Of a DNA stretch of 64,000 nt, positions 39,901 through 49,722 are shown in pieces. Position numbers and translations under genes: made by a program. The notes under the pieces are model-generated. The model was not told the origin of the DNA. It worked only from the letters and a program-made list of their open reading frames with translations, and ran no database searches. How positions within the stretch are numbered: position 1 is the stretch's first letter; each line of letters starts with the position of its first letter. This DNA is from Ophthalmolycus amberensis. Taxonomy: Eukaryota; Chordata; Actinopteri; Perciformes; Zoarcidae. Location: NCBI GenBank assembly GCA_024529925.1, contig JAFEUB010001053.1:1-64000 (forward strand). Direction: 5' to 3'.

Positions 39901-42900
39901 ACTGAAGATGACTTCTGGCTTGTTTCAATAACAGCTTAGTTGATTTGAGAAGATTTGTCACCAGCAACTGTTGATAGAGATGCTCTACACTACAGCACAA
40001 AGTACAGCCTGAAAGACACGACATCAGCTTCACTAAGATGGTACTATTACTACTACCTTTACTACTCTATTGAATTGTATTATAAATATGTTCATGAAAC
40101 TGGATCCATCCCATGCATACAAACAAAGAAAAAGACAGATTCTGAAAAGCCGTTCTTCCTACCTTTGGAGCGTCTCGCGGGATGTTCAGTCGATGAAGGA
40201 CGTGCTGGGAGAACGCCCGAAACATCCCTTCACTGTAGCAGTCTGAGATCTGACATCAACACACCGCAGAAAGTGTCAATTTCACTCACATATGCAATTT
40301 ATTTTTCATCCATCCATTCAATTTAAAATAGTGTATTAAAATGATTACTTTGGTTGTGTACAGTCATGCAAAAAGATGATCCATATTTGCATTTTTTCTC
40401 TGGTTTGAAATGAATTGCCACACTGCTGCATTTCACTGGGTTGAGATGACGAACATGTAACACACTGGGGCTCTGACAGTTGTACACATAATTCTAATCT
40501 CCCTGGGATCAATATCATATGAGCCGATGCATATCTCAAGTCCAACAATCTCACACATACACTGCTGCACTGCAGCTGTACATGTGAGCACATGAATGTA
40601 AACATGGCACGTGCTGCTGCAGCGGCATTCAAAGCATGAACTTGAAGCTGAGCTGTCAATATTTCACACCCCAAGGCTGGAAGCACAGGACAACACATAT
40701 TTACATGGTATCATCTTTATAGTAATCTCCTTGGAATTATCATTTAAATAACGTGAGCACCTGCTGAGCTTTTGAATACATCACATAAATATTTGACCTG
40801 AACTGCATATTTATGACTAAACCGGATATCATTGTGCATTTGGGAAAGAAAGACCAATAAATGATGTGAGATAAAAACATGTAAATGAAAACAGAAACAA
40901 GGCAATATTGAATGAGACAATTTGTTGAAAGCAAATACATGTAAAGTGCATCTGGTTAGTGGCCACACACACACACACACACACCAATACATAAAAGGGG
41001 AAACTTACAAGAGGCGTGTTGTAAAAGAGGCCGTATCTCATCCTCGGGAGGAGGGAGAAGAAAGCATCTTTAAAACACACCTGTGGACAAGAGTGAACAG
41101 ATCAACCAAGTGAGCATTCAGAAATCTGTTTGCTTATATGTCACGCAAATGTTGTTGCTCTCACAAATATTGAAATGATGATGCTGGGTTGGGTCTGTGC
41201 CAGGGGTCTGTGTCAACACTAAAGGCTTTTGAATTAGCTTCCACAGACGAAGACTACCAACCAATTTGGGCGGTTATTACGAAACAACTATACTTGAGTA
41301 AGTGATGAGTTCAAGACCGACATAAAACAGGAGCGTGCGATGACCACACAGAAGTGACATTCCACCTACTCTTTTCAAGTCATAGGTCTTCAAGTGGATG
41401 ATGTCATCTTCCGAGAAGGCCCTCCATGTTTCACCGAACAGATCACCATAACCATAAAAACTCTGGGAAAAGACATAAAAAAAAGAAAGGAACAAATGTT
41501 AATCAAATTAATGTTACGTCTGAAATGAAAAACAAACCGATAAAATTAGAATCAACTACAGCCTTAAGCTCTGCCTTCTGTTTTCAAACTCTGCTGGTTG
41601 TGTTTCTCTGAAGCTGTGGTTTTATACAAAGTCTGGATAAAGCTGTCTGTAAAGCATTCTGTTTTTCAAATTGGTGTTTCCCCCTTGATGTCTACGTCGG
41701 GCACATATGCCACTGACTTGTTAAACAAAAACTGTGACTGAAGTGCACTGCAGACAAAAACACTGTTTGGCTTTCCCCGTTGGGTTATAGAACTCAAATC
41801 CAATCTCACTTTTCAGCCACTTTTTTATTTTTTCCATCTGTCTTGGACACAAAGCTCTTTCAGTATTTGTATGACTCTGTGTTTTCATGTTATTTTGAAC
41901 AATAACATCAGAGAGGGTGTTTTACAGAGGGAGAAAAGCTCAAATATACCCCTGCATCTGACAGAATGATCGTATGCGTCAGCATTTTGAGATGTTGAGG
42001 TGTATCGTTGTGACCCAAGAACAGATGTATAGCTAAAAGATGGAGTCACCGACTCACTAGAGGCAGCTGGACAAATGTAAAATCCTGCCTTGTTTCATTT
42101 TGACAGCGTACACTATGTGCTGGTTAACCTTAAATAGAAACAACAAATTAAGAAATATCTAGATTACACCCTCGCCTCCATGGACTCTGTAATGGGAGAC
42201 AGCAGGTACCCACCGTGTCCCACATGATGATGTTGATGTCTGAGCTGAAGGAGTTGTTTATGTGCTGAGAAATGTAGAGGTTGACAAAGTCACAGAAATG
42301 GTGGTACATGTTCACCCCTGTTAGGAAAACACACAAGTATTATTTTAGTGTTTTTAGAAAGTGTGAGTGGAATCCTTGCTATCCCACATTGTACATAAGA
42401 GCATGTGTATTGTGTTTTTTTTCACGAAGGTACAATAAGAGTAAAGGTTTTAGCTACTTGTTTAGGTTGCAGGACTTTGAATTAAAGGGGGGCATATCAG
42501 TGCTTGTGCACATTTATTTGGGTATCTAGGAGTGCCTTCCAATCCACAAACTGTGAAATGAGACAACCCAGACAGTGTTCTGTGGGCTGCCTACGTCAGA
42601 AAACATGTTATTCAACAAGCCATTCAGATTTGGCTCCCCTTCCTATGACACATGCAGGCACGTTAGAATATACCGCCACCCATCTGACTGTCTCCACCCA
42701 CGGCTTGAGAACTACCTTAACGAGGGGTGCAACGGAAACGGACTAGAAAAGCATTAATGCAGATGTCCTGATCGCATATTTTTACTATCGGCCGATAACG
42801 ATCATGAGTAAAACTGTGAGGGGGATCCGTACGGATCACGGATCAACAATGATCCGTTATACCACTAACTTTAACATAAGGTGCACCATATTTTTCTCGC

Positions 42901-45900
42901 AAGCCAGACTGAGCTTTTCGGGGATGCGTCTTAAAGAGACATGAGCTAAAATGGAGTGTTTCAGACAACGGGTAAATTAAGGTATATTCAGACAGACAGA
43001 ATGAGAAAAATACGGGGTTTTTTTGAAAACTGAAGCCAGTAAACATGTTCTAGTAGAAACCCTAAAATACAAGAATGAATCTATAAATTAGCATTATATG
43101 ACCTTTAAGTCATGTAAATCTTTATTACCTACCAGCATCCAGTTTCATGAAGACAGAGGGCTTTTCAATGACAACATCACAGTGTCCATCCTGTATGGGA
43201 TGAAAGTCCAGCTCTGTGTATGTCTGCAGCTCAGCATACCTACAACAACAGCACAGCACATGAAGTTAGTATCGTAAACAGAATTGTAAAAACTCTGCAT
43301 GGACATGGTGGCACGCCATGGAAATAAACATTACAACCCCAAAACGGGGATGCTTTGGGGTAAATACAGATGCTTTCATACAAAGTATTCAAGTAGGTGT
43401 GCTATCGACGACTTAAGATTTTAATAAGAAACCTTCCTGAAAATGATAACACGTGATTTGGAAAGGGCTAGTTCATTAGGCTTGATACTGATTGATATTG
43501 TGATTTGGGCTTTGCTTTCACACCACAGTTGATTACAGAGTTACAATCGTAATACTTGATTGCAATGCATCCTTCAGCATAGCGAACATTCACTACACAG
43601 GAATCTCACGGGCTAAACAATATCAGAAGCTTCAATTCAGCAAGAAACAAGAAATGCTGGTCTTTGCTCCATTATTTATTTTTCAAATATGGCTTAAAGT
43701 GTAAGTTACCAAATGAATCAACTTGATTAAAATAATCAAGATAGGAAACCTGACAAGAAAATTTACAATACAGGAACCTCGGTTGCTGACAAAACCAGGC
43801 CCTAAAATCAAGAGAAATTTGACTGCGGAGTATGGGATTTACTGCTACAATAAGGTGTTGAAGACTAAACCAGTTCACATCTGTGTAATAGAGTTCAGGC
43901 CCCCATGTAGTCTTGACTTTTAGTTATGAAACAGGGCGAAAATTACTTTCCCTGACCGGAAATCGAACCTAGGCCGAGGTGGTGAGAGCGCCGAATCGTA
44001 ATCACTGGACCACCAGGGAACCATTTTCTTAAATGCAGCACCTGAAACGGTCTACAAATATACTGTATATGCTGTGGTATAGGAGTTACATTTTATTTGT
44101 ATCAGTGAGGTGAGGACTGACTCATGCATTCATATCTTCCAGCAAAAAAAAAAAAGGTACTTGCTCGCCCAAACCATTTGGTACCTTTAAATGTATGCAT
44201 TGTTGTGAGCACTAAATATTTAGTTGTTGTTTTTTGTCCAGTGCTTTAAGAGTTTGTTTAAAGGCTAACGCCTGGCCTAGCATACTGCATACTTCTTTCT
44301 GTGTTATATCATCTTACGTTCCTGTTTTCATTATTTTCAATTTCATTGACCTGTCATGTTATTATCTGAGTCATGTTGGGAGTTCACAATAAGAGATTAT
44401 GAACTGCTACATTACATGCACATTTTGAGCAGCAGGAAAACATTTAACGAGCCAGCCAGGAGTCGAACCTAGAATCTTCTGATCCGTAGTCAGACGCGTT
44501 ATCCATTGCGCCACTGGCCCGCTTGCCCCCTCTGAGCTTCAGACGAATTACAAAAGATAAAGCGCGTCATGGAGCCGAAGCCAACCCCCCTCTCCCACAT
44601 ACCTGACTGGCCCTGTCTCCCCTTTCAGGACTGCTTTGAGAGGGAGCAACGTGTGTTCCAGTAGCTTAAGAAATATGATCTTAACACCATCAGAGAGATG
44701 GTGTGTAAAGGTCTTTAAATACATCATATGTATGTTGTGATCTAGCAGTTACATTGTATTTATATCAGTGACGTGAGGAGGACAGATGTCATTAGTTCTG
44801 TTTAACAAAACAAGGTCACATCTCCCGCTGTGTCATTGATCTTTTGAAATCACAATGGGTTTACTCCTTTACTCCTACTGGGATCACGCCACATGCCTTT
44901 GTGTCTGTAACAGATTTAACAGCCATCTATACACTGTCCTCCCTGAGAGGGAACCAAGAGGCAGGACATTAACTGCCTCTAAGCTGTACAGAACAGTTAA
45001 TACCTAAAGAGGCCTGTTCAGCAAAATTCTGGCAATACAGTGCACAGAGCACCAGCTAGTGACAGTCTGTGTTACTACAACCAGAACGTCCCATACTGCC
45101 TCTTGTCACACATGCTATTCAATCCACAATGGCATTTCCCTGGTGGTCTACTTGTTAGGATTTGACGCTCTCACCACTGTTGCCCCGGTAAGATTCCCGG
45201 TCAGACTGCAAGACCCAGAGCGTGATGTGAAACACCTGGCTGTCGCTGATTGGTTATCAGTTTAGTCAACAAACCATGTTTAGTAGAAAATCCTAATTTA
45301 TTGTGTAATTGTAATATTTGACGCTAGAATGGCTTAGTCTCACGCTGTGCAATGAAGGTTTAGTTTGTTTACAAACGGAAAATTACAAAGTGCTTTACAC
45401 AACAGCTTTGGGTCATAGCCCCCTGCTACCGGGGGCCTGGGTTCGATTCCCGGTGCGGGAACATGCTTTTTGCCTCTGTTAGTGACTATAAACCCGTATT
45501 TCTTTTAATTTCCAAGAGCTCACACCAAAGTCATTGGATTAAGCTCAGTAACTGAGTGAGTGAATGTGTGTGTGTCCTGCCTCACCAAGATTGCAAGGGG
45601 CTCTTGTGCTCTCCCTCGGCAGCAAGTGATCGCTTGTTCAGTCGGCAACAACCACCGATCTCACCCGTCTGAATGAAGTCCTCCCTGTATCTGCAACATA
45701 AACGTGGACGAGTCTGTGTCGGCGTAATGTTTTATTCATGTTAATGTCACTTTCAGACATACTGACCGCTCATGACTTCTGCGCGGCTTCCGGAGGTCCA
45801 GGTAGAGGTTGGTTGCCTTACAGAAGCGAGTGTGGCTGCTACATCTTAATGATGAGTCCCCCTGGAAAAATATTAGGAGTAAAAAAATATTCAGTATTCA

Positions 45901-47110
45901 AGTGATATTAACTCTGGACCTTAGAGATTGTGAAAGCTGTCTCTATACTATACCTCCCCAGCATTACTGCTTTTGAACAGCGAATTATGTTGAGGTCTAT
46001 TGTCTGTGGACTCTTTTGTTTAACAGTGTCTGCCTGTTGTTTCTTCCTGTTGGCCCGGTAGGCCCGTGGGAACTAAGGAAGTGAGCGGACTTACTGGCTT
46101 GCTGGCCTTGCAGAGTGTTTTGAGCTCAGAGAGGCGCTCCTTGACGTAGCCAAAATCAGCCTGCTTCCAGAAAAGCTCCTGGGCTGCCTCCAGAGAACGG
46201 GCCCTGACAGATCAGAGATTTAGCCAAAACCATAATGGTTTCATCAATGATGCATGCTATGAATAAGTACACTTTTACTTTGGAAAAATGTATGTGGTTC
46301 AGTAAATTCAATACCTATGAATAAAAGACAACTGTTATTTGTTAAACTTAGGATTGCTGAACACCTCACACATCTTGGATGGCTGCGAGGAAAATGTGCA
46401 AAGTAAATTATGTGACACGCAATCATCTGAGAAGGACAAAGTCAGAACATAAAGTGTGGATATGATGTGAGGACCAGTACCATGCGGAGTCAGCTTTGGT
46501 ACAGACTGGATAGCTGAAGCGCTTCCCTGGATCACAGTTCTTCTCGTAGCCCCAACAGGCAGGCAGATCCTGCAGTGCATCCTGTTGTAAAAACACGTAT
46601 GTGAAGTGTGAATATATATACATGTGTGTGTAGGTGTCTAAAACATGCATTTCACTAATACCCTTCTTACTACGATTGTAATGGCTACTCCAGAGTAAAC
46701 CCCACTCATCCAGTGCTCCAGTTAGGGTAGAACTAAATGCTATAAATAATAGCAATTTTTTTACACAACAAGTTTCATGTTGTTATGAGTCACAATATAA
46801 ATCCTAAGGCACTTGGCAGTCAAAAGGGCTTTTTGAAAGACGTTCCTCACACTACAGCGAAACTAACGTGTTACGACTCTAAAAGTTGACAGAGTGCATA
46901 TCTTACTTTAAAAGGGCAGAGCGGGTCCAGGCGGCATTGCTTGGCGACCCTCTTGTTGTTGTGGAGGAAGTAGGGTACGTGCTCCGGTGGCAGAGAGATC
47001 CTGCTGTGGTTGAGCAGTGGTGCTGGTGGCTTGTGGTTGATGTTCTCAGCCTTCTCAGTGGTGACCACAGCGAAAGAAGAAATGATGCCCAGCGCTACCA
47101 AGAGCAGCAT
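35319..47110 (-). CDS. eogt: EOGT, EGF-domain-specific O-linked GlcNAc transferase (15 coding exons, 525 aa)
   Basis: EOGT is a family-61 glycosyltransferase that adds O-GlcNAc to Ser/Thr of folded EGF repeats (Notch and others) in the ER lumen, using UDP-GlcNAc. Coding exons in gene order: 46907-47110, 46481-46581, 46095-46203, 45767-45861, 45586-45690, 43133-43239, 42214-42317, 41370-41462, 41009-41080, 40163-40249, 37022-37090, 36583-36644, 36284-36403, 35735-35837, 35319-35465. All phases agree and sum to 1578 nt, compared with 527 aa in human. The protein starts with a signal peptide (MLLLVALGIISSFAVV), continues with LPPEHVPYFLHNN, CWGYEKNC and FWKQADFGY, carries the catalytic-domain block NMYHHFCDFVNLYISQH and DIFIGMHGAGLTHLLF, and ends in the ER-retrieval signal HDEL. 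The human DYD (DXD-like) position reads EDD (residues about 293-295). The Trp of SWFAELQ is kept (W-YAELQ). The NNS sequon near residue 260 is conserved, but the human NIT sequon is NIP here. No disabling change was seen. Confidence 0.97.
35886..36260. repeat. (TC)n and (CA)n microsatellites in an EOGT intron
   Basis: TC-rich tract at about 35889-35920, then (TC)n at 35994-36038 running into (CA)n to 36063, and (CA)n at 36226-36260. They lie in the intron between EOGT exons 35735-35837 and 36284-36403. Confidence 0.9.
36859..36912. repeat. (GA)n microsatellite in an EOGT intron
   Basis: GA-rich tract between EOGT exons 36583-36644 and 37022-37090. Confidence 0.9.
38610..38681 (-). tRNA. tRNA-Glu (CTC), one acceptor-stem mismatch
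   Basis: This is a 72-nt cloverleaf matching vertebrate tRNA-Glu. It has TCCCTGGTGGTCTAGTGGTT (A box in the D arm), anticodon loop CTCTCAC (anticodon CTC), GGTTCGATTCC (B box) and discriminator A. Relative to the plus-strand copy at 39689 the 3' acceptor strand has T for G, which breaks one pair, and the variable-region pair C-A differs. It has no TTTT run straight after it, only CTTTCTTTG. It is probably a young copy whose activity is uncertain. Confidence 0.8.
38961..39009 (-). pseudogene. tRNA-Glu fragment
   Basis: About 49 bases match the 5' two thirds of the neighbouring tRNA-Glu (minus strand: the CCCTGGTGGTCTTG start, then ATTCGG and CACCGCCGTGCCG) with several substitutions. The T arm and 3' acceptor strand are missing, so it cannot fold as a tRNA. 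It sits in the spacer of the inverted duplication. Confidence 0.6.
39689..39760 (+). tRNA. tRNA-Glu (CTC), intact
   Basis: This is a full 72-nt tRNA-Glu. Acceptor stem TCCCTGG/TCAGGGA, anticodon stem CGGCG/CGCCG around loop CTCTCAC (anticodon CTC) and T arm CCGGG-TTCGATT-CCCGG are all paired, and both internal Pol III boxes are intact. It runs antisense to EOGT, inside its intron. The downstream sequence has only TTTCTTTG and no TTTT within tens of bases, so termination may be weak. Confidence 0.95.
42690..42860. repeat. fragment of a dispersed teleost repeat (GGGGTGCAACGG / GATCACGGATCA)
   Basis: GAGGGGTGCAACGGAAACGG near 42722 and the palindromic-looking stretch GATCCGTACGGATCACGGATCAACAATGATCCGT region (42825-42857) resemble ends of a common fish DNA-transposon-derived repeat, with CCTGATCGCAT...CGGCCGATAACGATCA between. 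It is broken and diverged and lies in an EOGT intron. Family assignment is from memory and weak. Confidence 0.3.
43948..44019 (-). pseudogene. decayed tRNA-Glu copy
   Basis: This is a full-length, 72-nt relative of tRNA-Glu with intact acceptor stem ends and anticodon CTC. Two pairs in the anticodon stem (CGGCG against CACCT) and one in the T stem are broken, and the B box reads GGTTCGATTTC. A TTTT run follows on the minus strand at about 43942-43939. It lies in the EOGT intron between 43239 and 45586. It is more likely a pseudogene than a working gene. Confidence 0.6.
44448..44520 (-). tRNA. tRNA-Arg (ACG)
   Basis: This is a 73-nt cloverleaf essentially identical to vertebrate tRNA-Arg-ACG. 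It has GGGCCAGTGGCGCAATGGAT (A box), perfect anticodon stem TCTGA/TCAGA around CTACGGA (anticodon ACG, read as inosine), T arm CTAGG-TTCGACT-CCTGG, acceptor GGGCCAG/CTGGCTC and discriminator G. A Pol III TTTT terminator lies about 8 bases downstream on the minus strand (44437-44440). It lies in an EOGT intron on the same strand as the host gene. Confidence 0.95.
45137..45208 (+). pseudogene. decayed tRNA-Glu copy
   Basis: TCCCTGGTGGTCTACTTGTT opens like tRNA-Glu and the anticodon loop CTCTCAC is kept. The anticodon stem (TGACG/CACTG), the T loop (GGTAAGATTCC) and the acceptor 3' strand (TCAGACT) are mutated, so the fold and B box are lost. It lies in an EOGT intron, antisense to the gene. Confidence 0.65.
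45431..45461 (+). pseudogene. 3' tRNA fragment (T arm plus acceptor strand)
   Basis: CCTGGGTTCGATTCCCGG followed by TGCGGGAA is a T arm and 3' acceptor strand resembling tRNA-Glu, with no 5' half. It may be a truncated copy or the tRNA-derived head of a decayed SINE. Confidence 0.45.
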
Positions 47111-47159
47111 AGTCAGAATCACACAGACATGAGAAATAGCTGCTTCTCTTCACAGCCCT
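47111..47159 (-). other. eogt: EOGT 5' UTR part of the first coding exon, with a minimal uORF
   Basis: An acceptor with a strong pyrimidine tract (T-run then CTCAG) ends at 47160. The 49 bases between it and the EOGT ATG hold an upstream ATG at 47130-47128 followed by two codons and TGA (Met-Ser-Val-stop, ending at 47119). Eight bases then separate this stop from the main ATG at 47110. I chose the main ATG because it starts a signal peptide aligned with human EOGT. The upstream frame can encode nothing useful and may lower initiation at the main start. Confidence 0.6.
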
Positions 47160-48514
47160 CTGAGGAGTAAAAAAAAAGAAAGAGAGACAGAGACACAGAC
47201 TCAGACTTGCACTCTGTAATCTTGCTTGAAAGCGAAACAAGCATGTGGCCACAGGCAAAGTGTGTGGGGAAAGTAGCTCCAGAGGATCTGAGCGCCTCAT
47301 GAGGAAAGGTCCTGTTGCAGGATGTATTACTGACCTTTTTTCCGACTGTTGTCTGAGCAATCATAAACTGGAACAAATGAAAACTGCTGGCTGGGAACAA
47401 TGGGACCTAAAGTATTGTTATATTTCCATGATCCATGTAATTCAAGTATGGAGTCTGCACGTGCTTACACAGCCCAAAGCCAGTTCAATTCTTCACCCCA
47501 CGAAATCAAATAATATTACAGTGATTGATGTTATTGCAGTAACCACACTGTATGCGTTTTTATAACAACGGCTCATAAATCGTTGCACATCTAAAAGGAG
47601 CTGAGAAGGAGTGGCGTTGCTGTGTATAATTTACAACGTTTATAACACCGTCTAAACAGTGGGCTTGCTAACAACAGGTAGTTATATAATCACCAGTCAT
47701 TAAGTACGCGTGTTCTCAATGAGTTACTTACAAATATGACTTACTAATAAGGGTTAAGTAACAGTTAAAACATTCTTAATGCACCGTTGTGTCAAACATG
47801 CGTAATGTCTGACACAACGGTGCCGCTTTGACATAACGGCTGCTTTGGTACGGCTCTATAAGATACTTCACGAGTAAAGCTAACGTTACATGTGAACACC
47901 GTTAAAAACACGAGGCTGCTGAGAGTCTTCTTGTGCATAATTATCTAAGGTTTAACAGTTAATATCGAGGTTTTTTTGTCCCCCTAAAGGTTAACTTGTT
48001 ATATCCTCCCATCTTTTTGTCGCGCGTCGGCTCTCAAAGAAGCCAACATCACTTTGGCCAGCTAATGAGCTAAAATATGCTCGTATCAAACTTTAAGCTA
48101 GCGTCAATTAACGTTAACGTTAGTTAACTCAGCTTTAAGATGACGTTCACGCAACCCGCCAGGACGAGTCAGGGACTTGATAGGTATGTGAGATACGACT
48201 TAAGATATGCGGGGATAATAACGCATTACTTACTCCTGTTCTTTATCAGGGGGTATAATATGCTAATACTTTATTGGAGGCTAAAGTCTGAAGTATTTAT
48301 GTAGCGGCTAACATGTCACGTTAGCGTTAGTTCTTTACAAAGCCAAGACCCCTTCACGTTAATTCAAGTTACAGATTTGGCTGCAAAATAACAAGAGCAG
48401 GGACATATGTGCAACATTTCCACGGTGTAAAAACGTGTGACGTGCACATATCTCTCCATCAGTGGTCGCTTGAATTTGGTTAGTTTCAGTTTGCGTGTAA
48501 GGAGGTTTAAGTAC

Positions 48515-48610
48515 CTGAATGCATAGCCGGCAATTCTCCAGACTGAAGCGATGGTGTTGCCGGTGGTCGCCATAACACCGGAAACCTTGTAGCGGGTTGT
48601 AATACGTAGT
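48515..48610 (-). other. eogt: EOGT noncoding first exon and promoter region
   Basis: Upstream of the EOGT coding exon the first good minus-strand donor in CpG-containing sequence is CATTCAG|GTACTT, ending an exon at 48515. Spliced to 47159 it would form the 5' UTR. It contains an ATG (48569-48567) opening a frame MATTGNTIASVWRIAGYAF that runs through the splice and stops three codons into the next exon, so it would be an upstream ORF of about 22 codons. The transcription start is placed near 48600 only from context, and the joining of these two exons is inferred. Confidence 0.4.
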
Positions 48611-49129
48611 GACGGCCGCAGGGTGGCGCTGTGGACCACACTTTGTCCTTAAGAGTACTCTTAAAGCCTAAATGCTTTCTTTTAAGAACCATGAAAATGT
48701 AAATGATATCAAAACATCTATTAATTAGGTAGATGAGAGACCGAGATCAGAAAACTCTTAAATGGTAAAACCTATTATCAGAGTTTTACAAACCTTTGTT
48801 CAATGTTACACAATCAAATCAAAATGTAAACGATTAAATGTTTCCCATAACAAAAAGCACAACTGTTCCTGTGTAGATTATGTCTTATAAGTTTCACATA
48901 TAAAATGATTGTTAATTTCAATAAAAGTGTATCGTCACAAGTTTGGCTAATCCTGTGTGATGAAATATTGATTGGACAACTGTATGAAATGGTTCAGAAC
49001 ATGGAGATTTGGGCCTATTTGATGACTTTGGCACAGCATTGAGATAATGAAGTATTTTGAATGAATGTAATGAAAATGCAGACTTCTAATGTGTGAATAC
49101 ACATAATTCAAATTAAGAATCATAGTATT

Positions 49130-49722
49130 TCTCACCACCCAATAAATGTTTATTCATTTACATATTTATAAAAAAGGTTTAAAATCCAATCTTTCTCCCT
49201 CTGGATTTCAATCACAAACTACTCTCCGGTCTACACCACATTCTGTGATTTGGAAGGACATAAGAACGATACATAAAATTCTCTGTACAATATTGTTTTA
49301 TATATTTCTTAAACATTAAGAAATGAACAAGGAAGAATTTGTATCGTGCAAAAAAGCTTGACCATCTCCCAACAGTTATAAACTGTTTATACAATACTAT
49401 GTTAAGGTTTAAATATGAGACATTACGCCAAAAGCAAAGTTCGTAGAAAGTGCCAAATATTTCCAATGGACACCTGAATCACAAACTGTGGCTATCCTTC
49501 ATACTGATTCTGTAAGAATATATTGTGTGTTATGCATAATCCCAACATTCCCACACAAATATAGCATGTGATAATTAATGAAAATAAAATAGATAAAGAT
49601 GATGAGCTTTCTTTTGACACAGTGATTAAACTAAATCCTCTACATATTCTTTTTCGGGTGAATGCATGATGGTCGATTGGTTTGTTTGCGAGAGTCCCAA
49701 CAGTAACACAGTTACAAACGGT
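49130..49722 (-). other. tmf1: TMF1 3' UTR with poly(A) signal
   Basis: Downstream of the TMF1 stop, a minus-strand AATAAA lies at 49149-49154, which gives a UTR of about 590 bases. No other gene was seen. It ends roughly 0.5 kb before the inferred EOGT first exon, so termination of TMF1 and initiation of EOGT are closely spaced. Confidence 0.6.
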
